Assembly: GCA_023213395.1 (NCBI GenBank)
Contig: CM041465.1
Coordinates: forward strand, 108,631,741 to 108,695,740
Direction of reading: 5' to 3'
Length of the DNA stretch: 64,000 nucleotides
Source: Cycas panzhihuaensis
Lineage: Eukaryota; Cycadophyta
Position numbers and translations under genes: made by a program
Notes under the pieces: model-generated
What the model was told of the DNA's origin: nothing
Seen by the model: only the letters and a program-made list of their open reading frames with translations
Databases searched by the model: none
In this document: one piece after another, positions 1-10,341 of the stretch
Layout: each line of letters starts with the position of its first letter
Position numbering within the stretch: position 1 is the first letter of the stretch

Positions 1-746
1 CCCTTTGTATACATTGCATTTTTCGTATTGCTTCATTATCAGTTGGCATTTCCTTTCTTCCTTTGGCATTGCATTTGTTTTCCGGGGAAGGTAAGGGAGC
101 CCCTTTTTCACCCGCCGCAACATCTCATGCCCAACGCGCCATGTGGAGTGGTTTGGTGCTCCTCGAGAAGGCTTTCGTCACGCACGCCCTTGGTCCAGGT
201 GCACGTCTTACTCCACTTTGCTACCCCCTTTTTTCCTTTTGATTTCTCCTTTAGTAATTAACACATTGAAGAGTAAAAAGGAAATTTGGTCTTGTATTTG
301 GTTGCATTTCATTTATTTTGTTACACATATCTTTACCGTCTATAGGAAAGGTTGCAGGAACCCCCCTTCTCTACCTTTCTCCTTCTACCCTCAACCGCAC
401 AAGTTCCTTGCCTCCCATGTCACTTGTGTACCCAGTTAGTTTATTTAGGCACCCTCTTGACCTACTCCCTTTGGATCTTCTCCTCTCCCTTCCGGCCACC
501 CAAGGGTGGGAGGGTCCTGTCCCTAGGTCAACCCAGGTTTGCCCTACGCATCTTCGCCCCTTGTTAGAAGCGGTGAAGGACCACCTGATAGTAGCCATAT
601 TCCATTACAGATCCCGAACTTGCGCTCCAGCGCACGGGGCGCTCTGCGTGATAGTTACTCTCCTCTTAGGTCCCACCTTCAATTATTCCACCACCCGCTC
701 TCTTTACACCTATTAGTTAGGTAGTTATCCTGCAGACGTGCGTCCA
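1..746 (+). repeat. E1 5' LTR, 3' portion only
   Basis: The first 746 bases match 27571-28318, the end of E1's 3' LTR, almost base for base, and end in the same CGTCCA. By eye they differ at roughly 5-6% of positions, mostly C/T or G/A. The stretch holds the R/U5 part of the LTR. Short apparent ORFs here are not conserved as protein between copies and are not genes. The missing 5' part of this LTR, about 1.8 kb, lies left of the window. Confidence 0.93.
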
Positions 747-747
747 C

Positions 748-765
748 TGGCGACCATACTAGGGA
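748..765 (+). other. E1 primer binding site
   Basis: One base after the LTR end comes TGGCGACCATACTAGGGA, followed by the conserved CTGCCAGTAAGGGAG. It begins with TGG, the complement of a tRNA CCA end. TGGCGACC would pair with a tRNA ending GGTCGCCA, as some plant tRNA-Arg do, so tRNA-Arg is the likely primer. This fits Tat/Ogre elements, known to use tRNA-Arg. The exact isoacceptor is inference. Confidence 0.8.
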
Positions 766-850
766 CTGCCAGTAAGGGAGTTAGTTTCTGCTCTCTTCCG
801 TTGGTTTCGCTACCTTTTTGTGGTCATTTTATACCTATTTCGATCCCTAC

Positions 851-865
851 GTTGGGTAGCCCCAA
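851..865 (+). other. E1 leader hairpin (possible packaging signal)
   Basis: GTTGGGTAGCCCCAAC-type hairpin with a 5-bp TTGGG/CCCAA stem, between PBS and gag. The same hairpin lies at the same place in E2-E6, so it is a conserved part of the untranslated leader. A role in RNA dimerisation or packaging is inference from position and the self-complementary GGGC-A-GCCC loop seen in the other copies. Confidence 0.5.
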
Positions 866-909
866 CACGCGTGCCTTTTCCTTTTCTTGACATTATTGGT
901 TGATCTTGC

Positions 910-2651
910 ATGCGACGCTTTTCTCATCGTTTGCGTAGTCTACCTCCATTGTTAGAGGACCCGAGTATCACCCTCTTCCTTCGTCAGATCCCGATCTGAC
1001 TATGGAGGGATACTCTTCCGATTGGGCCTACCACACTTCAACTTTGAAAACCCATGATTTTCCTTCTTCTATGCCCAGGTCCACCCAAGAGGGTGATGAC
1101 CCCCTTTATTATCCAAGTGACCAACACCTCTCACTTGACGTCCATCCTTCTACCCATGCCGTAGAAGTTTCCGCTCCTCTTGAGACTTGCCACGTAGTTG
1201 GTGACTCTTATGAGGAGCATTCCGAGGAACCTACTTTGTTCGAGGTTCCGATTACCTCTTACGAGTATGTAAAGACTCCTCCTGTTGACGTAGTTGAAGC
1301 TCTCAACTAGTGTCGCCATACGGCACACTTGCAACCGCGTCCCGGATGGCTTGAGGGTGCCCTTCGTGGAGGAGCCTCTTCCTCTTCCGCTGCTCCCCCG
1401 CATGCCTCATCCTCATCTACCCTTCCTTTGACAACAAACCCCTTTGTGCCTACGCGTGTGTCCCACTCATTCCTAGTTCCCACGATGGGGGCACGTGTTG
1501 CACCTTCCATTCCTTATCAAGGTCCTAATGCTTCAGGATCTCCCCGTGGTGTGTCTTTCCCTTAATTGAAGGTTAGCATACCCGCTCCTAATCAAACCAA
1601 TGTGCCATCCCCTAATGTGGCACATGTTGCTCCTAGTAGGCCTACTGGTTCTACTAGCATTCCAACCACTAGCCATGTGGGATTCGCTCCCACACATCCT
1701 CAAACTCAACACGCTGGTGCTTCCTTCTACGTTCCCCCAGGGTATACTTCTCAACCTTGGGGGCAGGGTAGAGGAAGTCATCTTTCAGTTTATGGGGTGG
1801 ATCTGCTACACCCATATGGAATTGCCCCACCTACGGGCAGTCCATATGGGCAAAACTCGGTTCCACATCCGTCTTGCCCTTCATCCAACGCAATTCCATC
1901 CGTTGTGCCTTCGCAAGGGAACTGGACTCCTTTCCAAGGCACCGACCCCCACGCCTCTTTTCAGCAAGGGGCATTTCCTCAAGGAGGGATGGGTGTCCCA
2001 CCCCCATCTGCTCCTTGTGCATTACCTACTTCGACATTCGTTGACCCTACGGTCCAGGCAAGGGCACGCCCCTTCATGGACTTTAGGTCAACTCCTCTTT
2101 CCGTTGAGGCGTTACGAACCAACTTGTCGCCTCATCCCCCTGAAGTTCCTAGATTCGATGGAACTTCGTCGCAAGACCCGGCGGAGCATGTGCATAGTTT
2201 TTCTATGGCATGCATCGACTACTGGGCCTACGACCACATTTTAATGAAATTATTCCCGTGATCCTTGCAGGGCGACGCCCTCAGGTGGTTCTACCGTCTC
2301 CCTGCCCATTCTATCCATTCATTCCAGCAATTGGTGGACGAGTTCATCAACTATTTTGATGTAGCCTGTCCATTCGAGAGCGGAATGAAGTCCCTTCTTT
2401 CGCTCAAACAAGGTCATGATGAGATCAATCGTGACGTTGTGCGGCAATTCCATGACTTGCTTCACTCCACTAAGGCAACATTGCCCGAGGAGCTGAAGCG
2501 AGACCTTTTCGTCAACACACTTCGTCCCGAAGTCCATGTGGAGGTCCTTAAGATGGGGGCGACCACATGTGACTCTGCGATTGTCAAGTGTTTAGCGTTG
2601 GAGGCTATTGAGATCCAAGCTAGTCTCAAGAAACCTCTTAAGCCCTCATAG
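910..2651 (+). pseudogene. gag: E1 gag (capsid region), broken
   Basis: Gag forms the virus-like particle that packages element RNA. The conserved start ATG-CGA-CGC is at 910. The N-terminal third is Ser/Pro/Thr-rich and low in complexity; the retrotransposon-Gag helical core lies at about 2150-2560, with recognisable stretches DALRWFYRL, FINYFDVA and LHSTKATLPEELKRD. Reading is broken by a lost base near 965 (GACCCGAG against GACCCCGAG in E2) and by stops at 1308, 1563, 2259 and 2649. The 2259 stop is a CGA-to-TGA change just before SLQGDALRW. Most pieces share one frame with the protease downstream, so intact copies probably make one Gag-Pol chain. Confidence 0.88.
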
Positions 2652-3593
2652 CGCCGTGAGGCACCACCCCTAACCAAGGATACCAAACCTTCCCAACACC
2701 GCTTTGGCCTTCCTCTCATCCTACCGAGAGGACTTTAGACCCTCTCACGTCAGCCATACGCTCATTCGAGTGTACGATGAAGGAACTCAAGCTTCAGGCT
2801 CCTTCATCCCCTACATCCAACAAACAAGTCCAACAAACTACCCAAGCTCCTCTTCCCAGGAATGGAAATGCCCAGTCCTCCCAAGCGAGGAGGTCTGACC
2901 CTCCGCTTGAGAAGAAGTGGTACTCCATTCATGGGGATTGCTTCCACGATGATTCGGCTAGGGCCCAAAGATCCAAAGGATGCCCCTCGACGTGATTCTT
3001 CCCCCAAATGAGCCTCAAGGCCTAATTTGGATCAACCAGTTTACAAGGATCCGTTCCCTAAACATGGGGAACGCGATCGCAACACCCAAACCAAGAGCAA
3101 CCGCAACCGAGGAAGATCGCCTGACCCCCATCCTTCCCGCGACAAAGGGAAAGGCGCCCAGAACTCATCTTCCTCCTCTCGTTCTCCTAGCCGTCGCACC
3201 CCATCGCCTTCACGACCCCGGAACAGGGGGAAGAAGGTGATCCAGTTACTTGAAGTAACTCCTACTTACGCTCTTACGCGATCTCAAGCCGCTAAGGTAG
3301 CGGGGGGAGCTTCTTGTTCTTCCGCTCCTTCTGACCCTCTTCCGGAGAACCTTCCTCCGGAAATCCCTCTCTTTCCCAAGGCTATTCACATGCGGGTCAT
3401 TACGATTTACGAACCAAGACTTACCCAACCTACCAGGAAGGGTAAACCCTTCTCCATCGTGGACGCGCTTCATACGGTCGCTGTAGGAATGTCCTTGATG
3501 GATGTTCTAAGGAGTTATCCCGAGCAGCGGGCTCTCCTCCTGGAAGCTTTAGGATCAAGTGATGCGCCTGTCCACGCTTTGGGTGTCACCTAA
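2652..3593 (+). pseudogene. E1 Gag C-terminus / nucleocapsid-like linker
   Basis: This stretch continues Gag with a basic Arg/Ser-rich region (about 3090-3230, many SRSPSRR-like groups) typical of RNA-binding tails. Near 2919-2955 lies the knuckle Y-x2-H-x4-H, which in E2 reads C-x2-H-x4-H-x4-C. Here the first Cys codon TGC has become TAC, and the segment after the second His carries an indel, so the knuckle is lost. The stretch ends at a TAA (3591) where E2 reads CAA with different spacing. Confidence 0.75.
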
Positions 3594-3986
3594 AGGTGTG
3601 GACCTGTTATCTCATATGACCCTAAGGATCTTCCTCCCACCGGTGAAAGGGAACGTCAGTGGAACTTCCCATTCACCATTACCATTGATACGCCCGATTG
3701 CACTCTTCGAAGGATTGTTATCGACAACAGTTCTTCTGTCAATGCCGTGCCCTTGCGTGTCATGCAAGAGCTTGGTATCTCCGCCTTGGAACCCGTTCCC
3801 TGGCGATGCCAAGGCTATGACGGTAGTGAGAAGACCCCTTTGGGATCTGTCGCGATTCCGCTTACCCTTGAGGGCAAGACCGTTCTTGCTGACGTTGTAG
3901 TCCTCGACATTGACGTGGATTACAACCTCCTCCTAGGTCGTCCATGGCTCGATCAAATGGGAGCCGTGTGCTTGACTCTTTGGGGA
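3594..3986 (+). pseudogene. E1 protease, N-terminal part, cut by E2
   Basis: Retropepsin that would cut Gag-Pol. The active-site strand reads V-I-D-N-S-S-S with the catalytic Asp codon at 3723-3725, a DNSS form instead of the usual D-T/S-G. The flap side contains PWRCQGYDG and the C-terminal GRPWLDQMGA box (about 3930-3965). The gene stops dead at 3986, where the E2 LTR begins, and resumes at 20605 with QLKFVHD. Bases 3982-3986 (GGGGA) are the target duplication. Confidence 0.9.
3982..3986. repeat. Target site duplication of E2, left copy (GGGGA)
   Basis: GGGGA immediately precedes the TGTTTCCC start of the E2 5' LTR, and the same five bases follow the CGTCCA end of the E2 3' LTR (20600-20604). 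Five base pairs is the usual Ty3/gypsy duplication length. Removing E2 and one copy restores the protease reading frame across the junction. Confidence 0.95.
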
Positions 3987-4570
3987 TGTTTCCCGGCTTT
4001 CAGGAATGGATATGGAATCACCGACTTAGGTAAATACAGGTATGTCTCTCGCATTATTATCGCTTTCTTTTACTGGATGTTTGCTTGCGTATCTGCATGT
4101 GTATGACTTTGTGGGCGACCTTGTAGTCGTCCACACTTATTTTAGCCTATGACGACTATAGCAGGGGTACACTCCCAGTGAGTGTGGCACCCTGGTAACC
4201 ACATTACTTCCTGTATCTGGCCTCCTCGCTCCTAGATCCACTAGGTTTGCGTCACCTCCGCCTGTGTGATGACTCGTCATCGTTTGGTCAACTTGCCACC
4301 CCATTTGAGCCCTATTTTTACTCCTTTGGACCCGTTTTGTTGGCTTGGTTGCTCCCGGGTAGGTGTTCTAGCTTTCTATTAATCTTTTCGGTCATTTGCC
4401 CCCAGCCTAGACTGGCTGGTGGGCCCCATTTTCGGCTCTAGGTGCATACCGCTAGATTTTTCGTGGTACCGCCGGAATATCCGCGGTACTGCGAAATTCT
4501 TGGCAGTACGACTGTCTTAGGTGCTTTTTAAAAATCCGCCGTGGCAATTTCGCATTTATTGCGAAACTAC

Positions 4571-4576
4571 CACGTG
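4571..4576 (+). promoter_or_regulatory. G-box in E2 LTR, with telo-box downstream
   Basis: CACGTG within CCACGTGGC, at the foot of an imperfect hairpin (GTGGCAATTTCGCA ... TGCGAAACTACCAC, 4545-4573). About 45 bp downstream is the telo-box-like TTTAGGGTTTT (4620-4630). G-box CACGTG is the plant bZIP/bHLH site. The order G-box, telo-box, start region recurs in all the LTRs, so it is probably the U3 core promoter. Regulation by stress or light factors is only a possibility. Confidence 0.5.
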
Positions 4577-5779
4577 GCTCGCATCTTATTTCTCTTCTAG
4601 CTACGCCCTAATCGCCCACTTTAGGGTTTTGCTTAAGTACTTAAACCCTTTTTGGCTCATTTTCAAGGATTCTTTGGCTCACTTTTGGAATTGCTCTCAA
4701 GGAAACATCATCCTGCCCTGCTCCTCTCTACTGTCTGCTGCTCATCGACCAAGATCCTCCTTCGGCCTTGACTCTCCTTTGGCGTGGCTGAGACATTCTC
4801 CCAGCCCCTCAAACACCTTGGAGAGGGCCCCTTTGGAGTGGTTTCTAGTTGATCTTTGCCCAGGCAGCCCACAAGTGCCCCAAGTGCAGGTGTTTCCCAT
4901 CACACCTCCGTAGCAGGGTCTCAAACCTGCTCTACTTTAGATCTGGGTTGATTTCTCAGCCCCTCTTCACTGCTGCTTGGCTGAGGCAAATCTCTTACCT
5001 CTCCTTTTCAGGTATTCCTTGTTTTTGCACTGGTTTTTCTTGTGATATTTATGCTTAAGCTTGTTTGCTCTTGCTTGTTTCTTGAGAGTTAGTTTTCCTC
5101 CCTTTTGAGGACTGCTATACCACTCTTTCTGTGCTTCTTGCCTGCGTTTGCTGCTCAAGGCAGCGGCGTTGAGGGGTGGCATAGGTTTTGGAGAGGAGCT
5201 GGGTGGATTCTGTACCACCCTCCACGCTCCCTAAGTGGCTCTAAGCCCTCCAAAGCCTCCCTCTCGCCTCGTGCTGCCCTGGGCTTGCAAACAAGGGTTT
5301 GAAGGCTCTCTTTGGTTGCTCAAACCAACGCTGTCACAAGTTGCAGCGCTGATTTGGGGCCTTTTGCTCAGGTTTGGACATCACTCATAAGTCCCAACCG
5401 CTGGTTTGTGCTTCACCTTTTCTTCCCGGTCACCCGGTTTGCTCCTCATAGCATCCCGGTTCGCCGTGGGCGTCCTTGGGCCTCTCCTTGCCCTTTTTGT
5501 TGCCGTTTTCTAGCCCTTGCTCTTGACTTTATCCTCGCTGCCTCATGGCTCTTGAGGGGAGGTTAGGGCACCATTTGTGGGAGGTAGGCCACTCCGAGGC
5601 TTACCCAATCATTTACCTTCACCTTGGTCACTTTCTTTTGGTACTTTCATTGTTAGATTAGCACTAACGCATGTATATTCAGATTCTCGTTTATGTTATT
5701 TTGGCATATATCGTTAGAATTTTGTGTTGCATGTTGGTGTTCTTCCTTCGGGAGAGAGAGAGACCGCTATTGCTTGCAG

Positions 5780-5824
5780 GTATTTAGGAAGTGCGGAGAA
5801 CATCGCCCGTTGGTCTCATTACCG
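5780..5824 (+). other. Exon-like block in E2 5' LTR
   Basis: A 45-base block bounded by a good acceptor (CTTGCAG, AG at 5778-5779) and a good donor (CCG|GTAAGC, GT at 5825-5826), followed by another donor GAAG|GTAAGG (GT at 5922-5923). The diverged E6 LTR has the same arrangement at 57521-57563. This suggests the 5' untranslated part of the element RNA is spliced. No transcript evidence is available here. Confidence 0.35.
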
Positions 5825-6586
5825 GTAAGCACCTTTGCATGCGTTATGTTTTTATGTTGTTTCATTTATTAGTTGGTGCTTCCTTTCTTTCTTTGGTATC
5901 GCATGTGATTTTCTGAGGAAGGTAAGGAAGCCCCTCTTTCACCCGCCGCAACATCTCGCATCCAGTACGTCGCGCGGAGTGGTTGGGGTGCTCCTCGAGA
6001 AGGCTTCTTCATCACGTACGCCATCGGTCCAGGTGCACGTTTTGTTCCCCTTTGCTACCTCCTTTCCACCTTTTATTTCTCTCTTAGTAACTAGCACATT
6101 GAAAGATAAAAGAGGAAAATTGGTTTGGTACTTGTTTGCGATTCGTTTGTCTTGTTACATGTATCTTTACCGTTCGTGGAAAGATTGTAGGAGCCCTCTT
6201 CTCCCCTACCTTTCCTTCTCTCTCCTTAACCACACAACTGCCTTACTTCTCGCATCACTAGTGTACCCGGTTAGGTTGTGTAGGCTTACTCTTGGCCTAT
6301 CTCCATTAGGTCCTCTCTTCCCCCCTTCTGGCCACCCAAGGGTGGGAGGATCCTACCTCTAGGTCAACCTAGGTTTGCTCTACGTACCTTCACCCCTTGT
6401 TCGAAGCGGTGAAAGGTCACCTGATAGTAGCCATACTCCATTGCAGATCCCGAACTCATGCTCCGGCCAAGACGGGCGCCTCTGCGTGATAGTTACTCAC
6501 CTTTTAGGTTCCACCTTCTATCATTTCACCACTCACTCTCCCCCACACCTATCAGTTAGGTAGTTATCCCATAGCAGCGCGTCCAC

Positions 6587-6604
6587 TCGCGACCATACTA
6601 GGGA
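6587..6604 (+). other. E2 primer binding site (mutated)
   Basis: TCGCGACCATACTAGGGA, one base after the LTR end. It differs from the family form TGGCGACC at the second base, so priming would be weakened unless this arose after insertion. The GCCAGTAAGGGAG just downstream is unchanged. Confidence 0.75.
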
Positions 6605-6688
6605 CTGCCAGTAAGGGAGCTAGTTTCGCTCTCTTCAGTTGGTTTCGCTACTCTTGTGTGATCCTTTTTATACCTATCTCAATCTCCA

Positions 6689-6707
6689 CGTTGGGCAGCC
6701 CCCAACG
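6689..6707 (+). other. E2 leader hairpin
   Basis: CGTTGGG-CAGCC-CCCAACG, a perfect 7-bp stem. The loop side contains GGGCAGCCC, which is nearly self-complementary and could support loop-loop contact between two RNA molecules. It lies about 100 bases after the PBS and 50 before the gag start in every copy with a leader, so a dimerisation or packaging signal is plausible (inference). Confidence 0.5.
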
Positions 6708-6758
6708 CGTGTGTTTTACCACTCTTTCTGTTTTTCTAACATCGTCGGTTGACCTTGC

Positions 6759-8600
6759 ATGTGACATTTTTCTTGTCGTTTGCGCGGTCTACCTCCTTTG
6801 TTAGAAGACCCCGAGTATCGCCTTCTTGCCTCGTTGGATTCCGATCCGACTATGGAGGGATACTCTTATGATTGGACCTATTACACTTCAACCTTGGAAA
6901 CCCATGCCTTTCCTTCTGCTATTCCCAGGTCCACCCAAGTGGGTGACGACCCCCTTTATTACCCAAATGACCAACACCTTTCACTTGATGCCCATCCTTC
7001 TACCCATGCCGTGGAAGGATCCGTTCCTCTTGAGGCTTGCCACGTAGTTGGCGATTCTTATGAGGAACATTCCAAGGAACCTACTTTGTTCAAGGTTCCG
7101 ATCACCTCTTACGAGTATGTAGGGACTCCTCCTGTTGATGTAGTTGAAGCTCTTAGTGAGTATCGCCGCGCGGCATGCTTGCAGCCGCACCCCGGATGGC
7201 TTGAGGATGCCCTTCGTGGAGGAGCCTCTTCCTCTTCCGCTCCTTCGCCGCATGCCTCATCCTCATCCACTCTTCCATCGACAACAAATCCCTTCGTGCC
7301 TACACGTGCGCCCCACTCGTTTCCTATTTCTACAGTGGGGGCACGTGTTGCACCTTCCGTTCCTCATTAAGGTCCTAATGCCTTAGGATCTTCTCATGGT
7401 GTGTCTTTCCTTCATTTGAAGGTTAGCATACTCGCTCCTAATCAAACCAATGTGCCATCCCCTAATGTGGCACATGCTGCTCCTTGTAGGCCTATTGGCC
7501 CTACTAGCATTCTAATCACTAGTCATGTGGGATCTGCTCCCACGCATCCTCTAACCCAGCACGTTGGTGCTTCCTTCTACGTTCCCCCAGGATATACTTC
7601 TCAACCTTGGGGGCAGGGTAGAGGAAGTCGTCTTGCCGTTTATGGGGTGGATCTACTACACCCATATGGGGTCGCTCCACCTACGGGTGGCCCATATGGG
7701 CAAAACCTGGTTCTACATCCGCTTGCCCGTCTTCCAATGCAATCCCATCCGTTGTGCCTTCGCAAGGGAACCTGACTCCCTTCCAAGGCGCCTACTCCCA
7801 CGCCTCTTTTCAGCAAGGGGCGCTTCCTCAAGGAGAGATGGGTGTCCCACCCCCATCCGCTCCTTGTGCGTTACCTACTTTGACATTCATTGATCCTACG
7901 GTTCAAGCAAGGGTGCGTCCCTTCATGGACTTTAGGTCAACCCCTCTTTCGGTTGAGGCGTTGCGAACCAACTTGCCGCCTCATCCCCCTGAAGTTCCTA
8001 GATTCGATGGGACTTCGTCCGAAGACCATGAGCATGTCCGTAGTTTTTCTATGGCATGCATCGATTCGGGCTTACGACCATATTTTGATGAAACTTTTCC
8101 GCGATCCCTCGTGGTGACGCCTCAAATGGTTCTACAGTCTCGCCCACTCAATCCATTCATTCCAAAGAATTGGTGGACGAGTTCATCAACTATTTTGATG
8201 TAGCTCATCCATTTGAGAGCGGAATGAAGTCCCTTCTCTCGCTCAAACAAGGTCACGATGAGATGAATCGTGACTTTGTGCGGCGATTCCACGACTTGCT
8301 TCACTCCACTAAGGCAACATTGCCCGAGGAGCTGAAGTGAGACCTTTTCGTCAATGCACCGTCACAAGTTCATGTGGAAGTCCTCAAGATGGGGGCGACC
8401 ACATGTGACTCCGCGATCGCCAAGTGCTTGGCGTTGGAGGCTATTGAGATCTAAGCTAGTCTCAAGAAACCTCTTAAGCCCTCACAACGCCGTGAGGCAC
8501 CACCCCCTACCAAGGATAACAAACCTTCCCAACCAATTCGGTCTTCCTCTCATCCTACCGAGAGGACTTTAGACCCTCTCACATTAGCTATACGCTCATT
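6759..8600 (+). pseudogene. gag: E2 gag (capsid region), broken
   Basis: The family start ATG (6759-6761) is followed directly by TGA, a decayed CGA; the next part is open from about 6762 to a TAA near 7368 (CAA in E1). The Ser/Pro/Thr-rich N-terminal part contains PLLEDPEYRLL and GDDPLYYP, conserved in all copies. The Gag core lies at about 8000-8450 (FINYFDVAHPFESG, LHSTKATLPEELK), with frameshifts near 8030-8160 where the DALRWF segment is garbled, and a stop at 8338. It is no longer a working capsid gene. Confidence 0.88.
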
Positions 8601-9366
8601 CGAGCGTACGATGAAGGAGCTCAAGCTTCAAGGTCCTTCATCCCCTACATCAAACAAACAAGTCCAACAAACCACCCAAGCTCCTCTTCCCAGGAATAGA
8701 AACGCCCAGTCCTCTCAAGCGAGAAGGTTCGACCCTCCGCTTGAGAGGAAGTGGTGCTCCATTCATGGGGATTGCTTCCACGACGATTCGCGTTGTAGGG
8801 CCCAGCATCCAAAGGATGCCCCTCGACGTGATTCTTCTCCCAAACGGGCCTCAAGGCCTAATTTGGATCAACCAGTTCACAAGGATCCATTCCCTAAACA
8901 AGGGGAATGCGATCACAACCCCCAAACTAAGAACAACCATAATCGAGGAAGATCGCCTGACCCCCATCCTTCCCGCGACAAAGGGAAGGGCGCTCAGAAC
9001 TCTTCTTCCTCCTCTCGTTCTCCTAGCCGTCGCACCCCGTTGCCTTCACGACCCCAGAACAGGGGGAAGAAGGTGATCCAGTTGCTTGAAGCAACTCCTA
9101 CTTTTGCCCTTACGCGATCTCAAGCCACTAAGGAAGCGGCGGGGGCTGCTGGTTCTTCCGCCCCTTCTGACCCTCTTCCGGAGACCCTTCCTCCGGAAGT
9201 CCCTCTTTTTCCCAACGCTATTCCTGTACACCCGGGTCGTTATGATTTCCGAAGGGCACTTACCCAACCTATTGGGAAGGCTAAGCCTTTCTCCGTCATG
9301 GACGAGCTCCATACGGTCGCTGCAGGAATGTCCTTGATGGACGTTCTGAGGAGTTGTCCCAAGTAG
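8601..9366 (+). pseudogene. E2 nucleocapsid-like region of Gag
   Basis: Best-preserved copy of this part, open from about 8611 to a TAG at 9364. Near 8750-8800 it has a C-x2-H-x4-H-x4-C knuckle (CSIHGDCFHDDSRC), the C-H-H-C type of Tat-like elements rather than the classical C-C-H-C. An Asn/Arg/Ser-rich basic tract (SPSRRTP near 9020) follows, then a linker with LTRSQA and FRRALTQP, shared by all copies and leading into the protease. Confidence 0.8.
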
Positions 9367-10341
9367 TGGGCCCTCCTCCTGGAAGCTTTAGGATCGAGTG
9401 ATGCACCTGTCCACGCTTTGGGTGTCGCCCAAGGTAGTGGACCCACTATTTCCTTTGATCCTAAGGATCTTTCCCCCGCCGGTGAAAGGGAACATCAGTG
9501 GAACTTCCCATTCACCATCACGATCGATACGCCTGATTGTACTCTTTGAAGGACTGTTGTCGACAACGATTCTTCTGTCAATGCCATACCCTTGTGTGTC
9601 ATGCAAGAGCTTGGTATCTCCACCTTGGAACCCGTTCCCTGGCGATGCCAAGGTTATGACGGTAGCAAGAAGACCCCTCTAGGATCTGTCGCGATTCCGC
9701 TCACACTTGAGGGCAAGACCGTTCTTGTCGATGTTATAGTCCTCGACGTCGATATGGATTACAACCTCCTTATAGGTCGTCCATGGCTCGACCAAATGGG
9801 AGCCGTGTGCTCGACTCTTTGGGGGCAACTTAAATTCATCCATGATGGACGAATGAGAGTGATTCCCCACGAACGCCCTTTTACCAAACAAACCAGTTCC
9901 ACCAGTTCGGCAAACCAAGGTTCATCTACGCATGCCTCAGCTTGCTCTATTGGTATACCTAATCTGTCCAAAGAAGACCCCGCATCTTCTCCTCCTAGTC
10001 TCACGCAGTTCGCCCCTATTGGCATTGGGAGTTACGGGTACCTTGCTTCGTTTAGCGATGATGAGTGGCTCGATGAAGACGAGGATTGTCTTCACCCTGT
10101 CTCTTTCCTCCACGCCAGTAGGTCGTACCTGCCCTATTCTAGATACTCATCTAGAACCCCTCTCGTCGGTGAGGCTAGCCCCTCGTGCGTGTCACACGTC
10201 ATCGCTCGTGTTGACCTGCCTGTCGCCAGTCCTTCTTTTTCATTACCCCCTGTAGGTAATGGCTTTGAGGAATTGCCTTTCGCTCCTTCCGAGGAGCCTC
10301 TTCTTGGTTTTCCTTTAGATTTCCACGAGGAAGTTGAGTAA
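9367..10341 (+). pseudogene. E2 protease and following linker
   Basis: Same frame as the region before it. The active-site strand reads V-V-D-N-D-S-S (Asp codon 9562-9564), with a TGA (9547-9549) shortly before it where E1 has CGA. The flap side PWRCQGYDG and the box LIGRPWLDQMGA follow, then QLKFIHDGRM, the point where E1 is split by E2. From about 9890 to 10341 runs an acidic, Ser/Pro-rich linker of unknown role (GSYGYLASFSDDE, GNGFEELPFAPSEEP), ending at a TAA. Confidence 0.82.

Larger units (their letters stand above)
3987..6585 (+). repeat. E2 5' LTR
   Basis: Starts TGTTTCCCGG and ends CGTCCA, the plant TG...CA rule. From left to right it holds: the terminal palindrome (here with mismatches); a splice-donor-like AGGTAA (near 4028); several GGTACC-centred inverted repeats (4460-4510); a hairpin with a G-box CACGTG at 4571-4576; a telo-box TTTAGGGTTTT at 4620-4630; and, further down, an exon-like block 5780-5824 between TTGCAG and GTAAGC. 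Its partner is 18005-20599. Apparent ORFs inside are not conserved and are rejected as genes. Confidence 0.95.

Noticed and set aside
748-765. tRNA gene at the PBS
   Set aside because: Only an 18-base tRNA-complementary site; no cloverleaf around it.
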